Source: Pseudomonadota bacterium
Lineage (GTDB): Bacteria; Desulfobacterota; Desulfobulbia; Desulfobulbales; DAOVYS01
Assembly (NCBI GenBank): GCA_030635485.1
Contig: DAOVYS010000166.1
Location: 1-6,262 of the forward strand
Reading direction: 5' to 3'
DNA length: 6,262 bases
The position numbers were made by a program, and so were the translations under genes. Below, one piece after another: positions 1 to 5,391 of the stretch (position 1 is the stretch's first letter; each line of letters opens with the position of its first letter). Below the pieces are notes generated by a model. It saw only the letters and a list, made by a program, of their open reading frames with translations, had not been told where the DNA came from and did not search any database.

Positions 1-1
1 C

Positions 2-80
2 ACAGTGAAAATGAAAAATGCTCACATATACCCAATATGCGGAGTTTCTGCCCGAATGGATGCTTTTTCATTTTCATTGT
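2..80. repeat. Inverted repeat, 17-bp arms, AT-rich hairpin
   Basis: The left arm at 2-18 and the right arm at 64-80 are reverse complements at 16 of 17 positions; the one difference (G5 opposite T77) would be a G-U pair in RNA. The inner 13 bp (6-18 against 64-76, arm TGAAAATGAAAAA) are perfect. The arms enclose a 45-nt interval. The interval has no long secondary pairing that I can see, although a 2-bp GC extension is possible with a one-base bulge at T19. The element lies in the non-coding leader of the radical SAM gene. It could be a transcript hairpin, a protein-binding palindrome or a decayed end of a small repeat element. The repeat is directly seen; its role is unknown. Confidence 0.6.
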
Positions 81-124
81 TCCTTGACCTCGAACGAAAA
101 TCCTAAATTATTCAAGATACCCAC

Positions 125-159
125 TAGTCACTATTCATTAGTCATTAGTCATTATTCAC
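125..159. repeat. Heptanucleotide tandem repeat, 5 copies of TA(G/T)TCA(C/T)
   Basis: Five consecutive 7-bp units run without gaps: TAGTCAC, TATTCAT, TAGTCAT, TAGTCAT, TATTCAC. Only positions 3 and 7 of the unit vary. The array ends 14 bp before the preferred start codon of the radical SAM gene at 174. Read through in that gene's frame, it gives a low-complexity SHYSLVISHYSLA-like string, which argues that the upstream in-frame ATG at 18 is not the real start. Short heptameric arrays of this type are known from intergenic DNA of several bacteria, notably the STRR repeats of cyanobacteria. Copy number can change by replication slippage, and here that could alter leader length. Confidence 0.75.
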
Positions 160-173
160 TCGCCGGACCGTCT

Positions 174-1913
174 ATGCGCCGAAAGCATTACTACTCTGTC
201 AACCAGGAGTTTCTCTCACGTGAGAGAGGTGGGCAGAGGAAGAAATGGAAAGGCCGGTTGCCGGTTGCCATTATCTTTCCCAACAAGTACCGGGTCGGCA
301 TGTCCAATCTGGGGTTTCAGCTTGTCTTTGACCTGGTAAACAGCGATCCGGACATTGTCTGTGAACGTTTTTTTCTTCCTTTTCGTTCCAGCTTTCCCCT
401 TTCAATTGAATCCGACCGCCCTTTACGGGACTTTCCTCTTGTCCTCTGTTCAGTCAGCTTTGAACACGATTACCTTAATCTGTTGCAGATCTTCAGCACG
501 TCGGGAATTTCACCATTGGCCGGGGAGCGCTCGGCAGACAATTCCATTGTCGCGCCCGGAAGTCCTCTGGTCATCTGCGGAGGGGTTGCAACGTTTATCA
601 ACCCGGAACCACTTGCACCGTTCGTGGACATGTTCATTGTGGGCGAGGCCGAACCGGTGCTTCCCGCTGTAATGGAATACTTAAAGGCGTGGCTGGGGAA
701 ATCAGACAGGAAATCCCTGCTCCATGAAATGGGTGGTCGTTTCGATGGCTGCTATGTGCCGCATCTATATGAGGTCGGTTATAATGAGGATGGGACATTA
801 GCCTCAATTTCAGCGGACCCGGATTTGCCGGCCAGGGTGAAAAGGGTTACATTGTCTGAAACAGGCACGGCAGGCCATTCGAGGATTCTGACCCCGGATG
901 CGGAGTTTTCCGACCTATTTCTCACTGAACTTGGCCGGGGGTGCAGCAGGGGGTGCAGGTTCTGCGCGGCGGGATTCGTCTATCGTCCGCCAAGGCTTTG
1001 GAGCACGGATGCCATAATAGATGCCCTTTCAAGAAAGCCTGAAGCGGTAAACCGTGTAGGCCTGTTGGGTATGGAGATGGCGCGGCCGGATGATCTTGCA
1101 CTGATTGCCGGCCATATGTTGAGAGAATCCTGCTCACTTTCGTTTTCGTCTCTGCGTGCCGATGCGGTGAGTCCGCTGCTTATTGAACTCCTGGAAAAAA
1201 GTAATGTGAAAAGTGCCGCCATTGCCCCGGATGGTTCGTCGGAACGTTTGCGGCGTGTGATTAACAAGGGAATAACCGAGGATGATGTGCTTTGCACTGC
1301 CGAGTCCCTGGTGCAGGCTGGGGTTATGAATCTGAAACTCTATTTTATGATAGGTCTTCCTACAGAGACCATGGAGGACTTGGATGAACTGGTGGAGTTG
1401 ACGCTTAAGATAAAGTCCGGCCTTCTTGATATAGGCAGACCAAGGGGAAGGATTGCCAACATGATGTTGAGCATCAACTGCTTTGTGCCCAAGGCCTGGA
1501 CCCCCTTTCAGTTCTGTGGTTTTGAGCGTGTAGGTGAATTGAAAAAGAGGCTTGGGTATATTCGAAAAAAACTGGCAGGCCTGTCAAATGTTACTATCAA
1601 GGCGGAGCAGCCAGGAAGGGCCCTGTTTCAGGCAGTGCTTGCCAAAGGGGACCGCAGGGTGGGGATCGCTCTTTTTGAAATGGTCAGGACCGGACAAAAC
1701 TGGCGGCAGGTCTTGAGATCCCAGGGGCTTGATCCGGCTTTTTTCGCCATGCGTGAACGCGGAGAATCGGAGATGTTTCCATGGGAAATTATTGATAACT
1801 CCATTGATCGCAATTATCTCTTTCACGAGTATGAAAAGGCGTTAAAGGAAAAGCCGACCAGCGCCTGTGATACCACAAAGTGCAGACGTTGCGGGGTGTG
1901 TGATGACGGCTGA
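174..1913 (+). CDS. B12-binding-domain-like radical SAM protein (TIGR03960-like)
   Basis: The 579-residue product is a radical SAM enzyme of unknown substrate. Residues C257, C261 and C264 form the CxxxCxxC motif (GCSRGCRFC) that ligates the SAM-binding [4Fe-4S] cluster. The N-terminal part, about 30-190, resembles the cobalamin-binding-like domain of the TIGR03960 group, with strings such as FPNKYRVGMSNLGFQ and NPEPLAPFVDMFIVGEAEP; I see no DxHxxG cobalamin ligand motif. The radical SAM barrel runs from about 245 to 450 and includes RRVINKGITEDD and KLYFMIGLPTET. The usual APEAGSERLR string reads APDGSSERLR here. C565, C570, C573 and C576 at the C terminus (Cx4CxxCxxC) could hold another metal site. 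I chose ATG 174 because upstream in-frame codons translate a tandem repeat; its SD is weak (GGA at 165-167). Many relatives are fused to a DUF2344 domain, and this one is not. It overlaps the kinase gene by 11 bp. Family membership is confident; the reaction is unknown. Confidence 0.87.
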   Translation: MRRKHYYSVNQEFLSRERGGQRKKWKGRLPVAIIFPNKYRVGMSNLGFQLVFDLVNSDPDIVCERFFLPFRSSFPLSIESDRPLRDFPLVLCSVSFEHDYLNLLQIFSTSGISPLAGERSADNSIVAPGSPLVICGGVATFINPEPLAPFVDMFIVGEAEPVLPAVMEYLKAWLGKSDRKSLLHEMGGRFDGCYVPHLYEVGYNEDGTLASISADPDLPARVKRVTLSETGTAGHSRILTPDAEFSDLFLTELGRGCSRGCRFCAAGFVYRPPRLWSTDAIIDALSRKPEAVNRVGLLGMEMARPDDLALIAGHMLRESCSLSFSSLRADAVSPLLIELLEKSNVKSAAIAPDGSSERLRRVINKGITEDDVLCTAESLVQAGVMNLKLYFMIGLPTETMEDLDELVELTLKIKSGLLDIGRPRGRIANMMLSINCFVPKAWTPFQFCGFERVGELKKRLGYIRKKLAGLSNVTIKAEQPGRALFQAVLAKGDRRVGIALFEMVRTGQNWRQVLRSQGLDPAFFAMRERGESEMFPWEIIDNSIDRNYLFHEYEKALKEKPTSACDTTKCRRCGVCDDG

Positions 1914-3381
1914 GAAATTATCCGACACAAGTGTCATAAACATAAGGCCGTTCAGGCTGGTCAAGTTTTTCTCATTTACAAGCCTTGCCGTTATACTTTT
2001 TACCACGCTCATTCTTTCATGGTTGATCTCAAATCATGCAAAAAAGGTCCTTTTAGACCGGAGCGAGGCATATGCGTGGGTACTGGCGGAAAACTTGAAT
2101 CACCAGGTATTCCAGCAATTTGTTCTACCGACAGCGCTCAGGTATGGGAAGATAGCCCTTCGCAATCCCAGACAATTTGAGCGGCTGGATACTATTGTCA
2201 GGAATACCATTCACGGCATGAACATCGAGTCCGTGACCATCTTTGATTCCAAGGAGAATGTCATTTCCTACAGCACGACCAAGGAACTTGTGGGAAAAAC
2301 CGGGCAGGGCGGAGAGGAATACAAACGGGCCTTGGAGGGCGAAAGCTCATCCTTGCTGGTTTCAAGTGGATCTATACTGAATATGATACCGGGCAGTGAG
2401 TCGATCTCATGCCATCTGAGGAGCTATATTCCGTTCAGACAGAAAAAACAGTTTTCCCAGGACACGGACGTGGTCATGGGCGTAATAGAGATCGTCCTGG
2501 ACTTGTCTGTTGATCTTGAGGCGATAATCAGGCTTCAGGGCACTATCCTTGCCACCTCCGTCTTTACAATGACACTCCTTTTTTTGGCGTTGAGCCTGAT
2601 CGTGGCCCGGGCGGACAGAATTATCGAAGCGCGTGCCCGGGAGAGACGGAGGCTGGAGGTGAAATTGCATGATTCCGAACGTCTGGCAACCCTTGGAAAG
2701 ATGGTTGCCTCCGTTTCCCACGAGATCAAAAATCCGCTCGGCATTGTGAGGAGCACTGCCGAGATCCTGGGAAAACGGTTAAGGAGTATTGCTCCTGGAA
2801 ACGATCATCTGGCAAATATTATTGTTGAGGAGACGAGCAGACTTGATGCAACGGTCAAGGAGTTTCTTGATTTTGCAAGGCCCCAGACAGTGAAGTTGTC
2901 CATGGTCCGGATAAACGATATTGTCTCAAAGGCGCTTGTATTTATGGAGCCTGAGTTCGGCAAACGAAATGTGATTTTAAAGAACGATCTTGATCAAGGC
3001 CTTGATCCGGTAATGGCGGATCAGGAACTTCTCTACAGGGCCTTTTTGAATATTTTGGTGAACGGAGTTCAGGCCATGCCGGACGGGGGCACGCTGACAG
3101 TGAAAACAGAACGGTCGAGATCGGATAAGGGGGCTGTGACGGTTAGTATCAGTGATACTGGGATCGGCATGAGTCCTGAGACAAAAAGACAGATTTTTAA
3201 TCCCTTTTTTACGGAAAAGGATAGTGGCACCGGCTTAGGTCTCGCCATTGTCAAGATTATAATAGACAATCACTGCGGAGAGATCTCCGTGGAAAGCGAG
3301 GAGGGAAAAGGAACGACCTTCAGAATTACCGTAGGCGGAAAGGATACGGATTCACTTACTCCTTTTCAAGTCTCTTTTTGA
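1903..3381 (+). CDS. Membrane sensor histidine kinase (NtrB/ZraS-like catalytic core)
   Basis: The 492-residue product is an inner-membrane two-component sensor kinase. TM1 is at about 23-43 and TM2 at about 214-234, enclosing an extracytoplasmic sensor domain of about 170 residues that I cannot assign to a named fold. A short charged linker after TM2 leads to the HisKA domain with phospho-acceptor H273 in SVSHEIKNPLGIV, the form found in NtrB, ZraS and AtoS-type kinases. The HATPase domain shows the N box (N387 in NILVNGVQAM), the G1 box (D418, DTGIGM), an F-box-like NPFF and the G2 box (GTGLGLAI from 442). All catalytic motifs look intact. ATG 1903 is preferred, overlapping the radical SAM stop; an in-frame GTG at 1867 would add 12 residues. 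The upstream GGGG is a poor SD, so expression probably relies on translational coupling. No response regulator lies next to it on the right, where the next gene is convergent. The kinase assignment is firm; signal and partner are unknown. Confidence 0.93.
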   Translation: MTAEKLSDTSVINIRPFRLVKFFSFTSLAVILFTTLILSWLISNHAKKVLLDRSEAYAWVLAENLNHQVFQQFVLPTALRYGKIALRNPRQFERLDTIVRNTIHGMNIESVTIFDSKENVISYSTTKELVGKTGQGGEEYKRALEGESSSLLVSSGSILNMIPGSESISCHLRSYIPFRQKKQFSQDTDVVMGVIEIVLDLSVDLEAIIRLQGTILATSVFTMTLLFLALSLIVARADRIIEARARERRRLEVKLHDSERLATLGKMVASVSHEIKNPLGIVRSTAEILGKRLRSIAPGNDHLANIIVEETSRLDATVKEFLDFARPQTVKLSMVRINDIVSKALVFMEPEFGKRNVILKNDLDQGLDPVMADQELLYRAFLNILVNGVQAMPDGGTLTVKTERSRSDKGAVTVSISDTGIGMSPETKRQIFNPFFTEKDSGTGLGLAIVKIIIDNHCGEISVESEEGKGTTFRITVGGKDTDSLTPFQVSF

Positions 3382-4306
3382 GTTCGTCCCGTTCCTTGAC
3401 GAGTTCCTTGTAAGTCTCTTCCGCTTTTTTCTCAGCTTCCTTTTTTCTTTCTCCGATTTCTCCGACTCTGGCCTTAACAAGTTCCTCCTTGATAGTAATG
3501 TCCTGTACGCCGAAAAGGGTTGACGCAAGGTAGCGGAAGGAGAATTTCATAAGCGCGATGTCATCCTCTTTGATAAGGTCGATGGTCTCCTGGTCTATGT
3601 CATACTTTTCAAGAAACGAACTTTCAAAGACAAAGGAGCGGAATTTGTCCGTGTCCGTACTGGCCATGAAAAATATCTTTTTACCCTCTTCGCTTAAAGT
3701 GGCTTGGTGGCCGAAGGACTTCCGCCGCATGACCAGCTCCATCCATTCCCTGTTCATGTCGTCGCAGAGATCCACGCCCTGGTCCTCTCGCCATTCCCGG
3801 ATAGTCCATTCCTTGTCCTCTTCATGTCCCTTGCAGTGTTCTTCTTTTACCTTGAAAAAAAATCTTTCCGCATCCTGACCATCCTTGGCGCCTTCATGGA
3901 AATTGGCCATGCCTATGGGATAATAACGACAGGCAGACGGCCGTTCCGGGTAAATGGTGCATCCTTCCGGGGTCACGAACGGGCATCGGCCTTCTTCATC
4001 CAGATTGATCATAACTCCGGGCATATCGGTTTTTTCAATATGGGTGGGTGTGGTAAATCTCAGGAGGAATTCGTCGGCCGACATGTTCAGATATTTACGA
4101 AGCCGCAAAATGTCGAACGGAGTGAGTATGATCTTTATGTTGCCGCAGCAGGCAGTGAAACATGATACACCGGGATGACAGCGGAATTTTATTATAGAGT
4201 CCATGGTCAGCTTGGCCGGTATGATGTTGCTCGGGTTCTTGTCTGTTTTCTGCATGCCCTTACTGAAAAGACTCTTTTCTTTTGCGGGAAAGGTTGATTT
4301 GTTCAT
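3356..4306 (-). CDS. YkgJ-family cysteine-cluster protein (putative Zn/Fe chelating) with coiled-coil tail
   Basis: The 316-residue product carries the cysteine pattern of the YkgJ/CxxCxxCC family (PF03692), annotated as putative zinc- or iron-chelating with no settled biochemical role. C43, C49, C53 and C54 form the first group (CHPGVSCFTACC). C108, C116 and C126 follow in RCPFVTPEGC and YPERPSACRYYPIG, the typical second half of the domain. C158 and C181 are extra. The domain occupies about 40-135, which leaves some 180 residues of extension; the last 35 (about 282-316) are rich in K, E and R with heptad-like spacing and probably form a coiled coil. I see no signal peptide or membrane segment, so it is probably cytoplasmic. 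The start is supported by an AAGGA SD 8 nt upstream on the minus strand. The 3' end overlaps the kinase gene by 26 bp, tail to tail. Family confident, function not. Confidence 0.88.
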   Translation of the reverse strand: MNKSTFPAKEKSLFSKGMQKTDKNPSNIIPAKLTMDSIIKFRCHPGVSCFTACCGNIKIILTPFDILRLRKYLNMSADEFLLRFTTPTHIEKTDMPGVMINLDEEGRCPFVTPEGCTIYPERPSACRYYPIGMANFHEGAKDGQDAERFFFKVKEEHCKGHEEDKEWTIREWREDQGVDLCDDMNREWMELVMRRKSFGHQATLSEEGKKIFFMASTDTDKFRSFVFESSFLEKYDIDQETIDLIKEDDIALMKFSFRYLASTLFGVQDITIKEELVKARVGEIGERKKEAEKKAEETYKELVKERDELKKRLEKE

Positions 4307-4359
4307 TTTGAGTGTCCTTATAAAGTTTCAAGTTCCGAATTTTTAATTCACAGCCGCTT

Positions 4360-4389
4360 ACAATAATCATCACCCTCCTGTATTGTCAA
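4360..4389 (-). promoter_or_regulatory. Candidate sigma-70 promoter for the ykgJ-like gene
   Basis: On the minus strand a perfect -35 box TTGACA (plus-strand 4384-4389) is followed after 18 bp by TATTGT (plus-strand 4360-4365), which matches the -10 consensus at four of six positions. Transcription would begin around 4350-4354, giving a leader of about 45-50 nt before the ATG at 4306. The position fits, and no other gene on this strand lies nearby. The -10 is imperfect, so this is a prediction. Confidence 0.45.
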
Positions 4390-4466
4390 TTTGAATAAGC
4401 ATAAAAAAATGTAATTTGGTCTGTCTGCGCATCCGGCAGAGCTTTGGCTGCGCTTTGACGGCTTGA

Positions 4467-4493
4467 ATCGGGTCATGTCCGATCTTGTTTTTT
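4467..4493 (+). terminator. Weak terminator-like hairpin with T tract
   Basis: ATCGGG (4467-4472) can pair with TCCGAT (4478-4483) around a 5-nt loop, with a G-U pair closing the loop. CTTG and six T residues follow (4484-4493). The arrangement resembles an intrinsic terminator on the plus strand, but the stem is only 6 bp. No plus-strand gene precedes it, so it would act only on a transcript starting inside this gap or on antisense transcription from the left. It runs directly into a perfect TATAAT (4493-4498). Confidence 0.25.
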
Positions 4494-4567
4494 ATAATAG
4501 GTATCTAGTTGAAATTAGTAACCAAATTTCGTTATACAAAAGGTTGCGTTTTGTGGTAAATATTTCT

Positions 4568-4596
4568 TGCCGAACCAGGTCGGCATGTCGATTTTT
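4568..4596 (+). other. Short hairpin followed by five T residues
   Basis: TGCCGA (4568-4573) pairs perfectly with TCGGCA (4580-4585) around the 6-nt loop ACCAGG. TTTTT lies at 4592-4596, six bases past the stem, which is further than in a normal intrinsic terminator. The hairpin lies about 30 bp upstream of the candidate apr -35 box, so it could equally be an operator-like dyad. The role is undetermined. Confidence 0.25.
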
Positions 4597-4624
4597 CAGG
4601 GTGTCACGTACGGGATATTTTTTC

Positions 4625-4653
4625 TTGACAATAAGAACATGAAAAGTTACAAA
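4625..4653 (+). promoter_or_regulatory. Candidate sigma-70 promoter for aprBA
   Basis: A perfect -35 box TTGACA (4625-4630) is followed, after an ideal 17-bp spacer, by TACAAA (4648-4653), a four-of-six match to the -10 consensus. Initiation would fall near 4660, leaving an untranslated leader of about 240 nt before aprB. It is the best-spaced candidate I found facing apr. APS reductase genes are highly expressed in sulfate reducers, so a stronger -10 or an activator site might be expected; neither is evident. Confidence 0.4.
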
Positions 4654-4886
4654 GCCTCTTGTGGAAAATCTGGGTCTGGGAATGAAAGGCTCGGTGGTCA
4701 TAATGTGGCTTTTACGGCTGTAGCCATGGAATTCTGACAGGAAGAAGTTTTTAGGCCGTTTGGTCTTTTTCGACTGATTTGCTGTTTTTTTCGATGTATG
4801 CCGCCGAAAGTTTTTGTTATTAAAGGGGTTTCGTTCCATGTTTTATTAAGGTGTTGGCGCGGAATCTGAAAGTTCAATACAATTTT

Positions 4887-4895
4887 AAGGGAGGT
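4887..4895 (+). promoter_or_regulatory. Strong Shine-Dalgarno sequence of aprB
   Basis: AAGGGAGGT lies six bases before the ATG at 4902. It contains GGAGGT, an almost complete anti-16S match, and it fixes the aprB start. Its strength fits an abundant respiratory enzyme. Confidence 0.85.
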
Positions 4896-4901
4896 AATTG
4901 A

Positions 4902-5324
4902 ATGCCAAGCTACGTAGATCCTGAAAAATGTGATGGCTGCAAAGGTGGCGACAAGACTGCCTGCATGTACATCTGTCCTAACGATCTGATGGTCTTGAAC
5001 GTGGAAGAGATGAAGGCCTACAATCAGGAGCCGGATGCATGTTGGGAATGTTATTCCTGTGTGAAGATTTGTCCGCAGGGCGCTATACTGGTACGCGGTT
5101 ACAGTGACTTTGTGCCCTTGGGAGGCCAGGTGCATCCGATGAGGAGCTCCGACTCCATCATGTGGACGGTCAAGTTCCGTAATGGCAATATAAAACGGTT
5201 TAAGTTCCCCATCCGGACCACGGCTGAGGGTGCTGCAAACGCCTATCTGGATTTGAAGTGCGACAACTTGGACGACGAACTGCTCTCAACAGAGCCCGCG
5301 GATATTCTGTCAAAGCACCCGTAA
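4902..5324 (+). CDS. aprB: Adenylylsulfate reductase, beta (iron-sulfur) subunit
   Basis: AprB is the electron-transfer subunit of dissimilatory APS reductase, a cytoplasmic AprAB enzyme that reduces APS to sulfite and AMP in sulfate respiration. It takes electrons, probably from the QmoABC membrane complex, and passes them to FAD in AprA. The 140-residue product has two ferredoxin-type cysteine sets: C10, C13, C21, C25-Pro with the lengthened loop typical of AprB, and C47, C50, C53, C57-Pro. By ferredoxin logic these bind two [4Fe-4S] clusters with the fourth ligand crossed over. W48, beside C47, matches the conserved tryptophan thought to sit on the electron path in the Archaeoglobus enzyme. 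The middle part (SDFVPLGGQ, KFRNGNIKRFKFPIRTT) is highly typical. The tail after about residue 115, which in known structures wraps AprA, is fairly short and less family-like. aprA follows after 67 bp in the same direction, so the pair is an operon. No sat gene precedes it. Identity is very secure. Confidence 0.97.
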   Translation: MPSYVDPEKCDGCKGGDKTACMYICPNDLMVLNVEEMKAYNQEPDACWECYSCVKICPQGAILVRGYSDFVPLGGQVHPMRSSDSIMWTVKFRNGNIKRFKFPIRTTAEGAANAYLDLKCDNLDDELLSTEPADILSKHP

Positions 5325-5391
5325 CAAGTTGGTCAACCTGAGAGTTTTTAAGTTATTTCTACAAAAAAATAATTTTTAAGGAGAGAAAAAT
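5325..5391 (+). promoter_or_regulatory. aprB-aprA spacer with aprA Shine-Dalgarno site
   Basis: The 67-bp spacer is AT-rich and has no strong hairpin; a GTTG-GT-CAAC dyad just after the aprB stop is too small to be a terminator. AAGGAGAG at 5378-5385 is the ribosome binding site of aprA, with its AGGAG core eight bases before the ATG at 5392. aprA therefore has independent, efficient translation initiation on a shared transcript. Confidence 0.75.

Larger units (their letters stand above)
4307..4901. other. 595-bp non-coding region between divergent ykgJ-like gene and aprBA
   Basis: No convincing gene is visible here. A 115-codon open frame on the minus strand (4492-4839) lacks a ribosome binding site and recognisable protein features, and I do not call it. 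The region is AT-rich and runs of T are common. It contains the outward promoter for the ykgJ-like gene near the left edge, a TTGACA/TACAAA promoter candidate facing aprB at 4625-4653, and two short hairpins followed by T runs (4467-4493 and 4568-4596). The right end holds the aprB ribosome binding site. Most of it is probably regulatory DNA and the 5' leader of the aprBA transcript. A structured leader or small RNA is possible but not shown. Confidence 0.6.

Noticed and set aside
84..112. TTGACC as a -35 box upstream of the radical SAM gene
   Set aside because: No acceptable -10 box is found at 16-18 bp spacing; the nearest candidate, TAAATT, is only 14 bp away.
18..173. In-frame ATG at 18 extending the radical SAM protein by 52 residues
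   Set aside because: The extension covers the inverted repeat and the heptamer array, gives low-complexity sequence, has no SD, and does not resemble the family N terminus. ATG 174 fits better.
3704..4165. Plus-strand open frame of 153 codons inside the ykgJ-like gene
   Set aside because: It is antisense to a gene with a clear cysteine-cluster domain, SD and promoter; the translation shows no family.
4260..4370. Minus-strand leader ORF of 36 codons overlapping the ykgJ-like start, preceded by AGGAGG
   Set aside because: The AGGAGG is only 3 nt from the ATG, too close for normal initiation, and it falls within the spacer of the predicted promoter, so it would not be transcribed from there.
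4492..4839. Minus-strand open frame of 115 codons in the apr upstream gap
   Set aside because: It has no ribosome binding site, no recognisable motif and a K/R/N/F-rich composition expected from AT-rich non-coding DNA. I treat it as chance; conservation in relatives would change this.
4854..4883. TTGGCG-18-TACAAT promoter-like pair right before aprB
   Set aside because: Initiation would fall at or within the aprB Shine-Dalgarno site near 4890, removing the strong SD from the transcript.
4698..5135. Minus-strand open frame of 145 codons across the aprB start
   Set aside because: It is antisense to the unmistakable aprB coding sequence and has no SD or family features.
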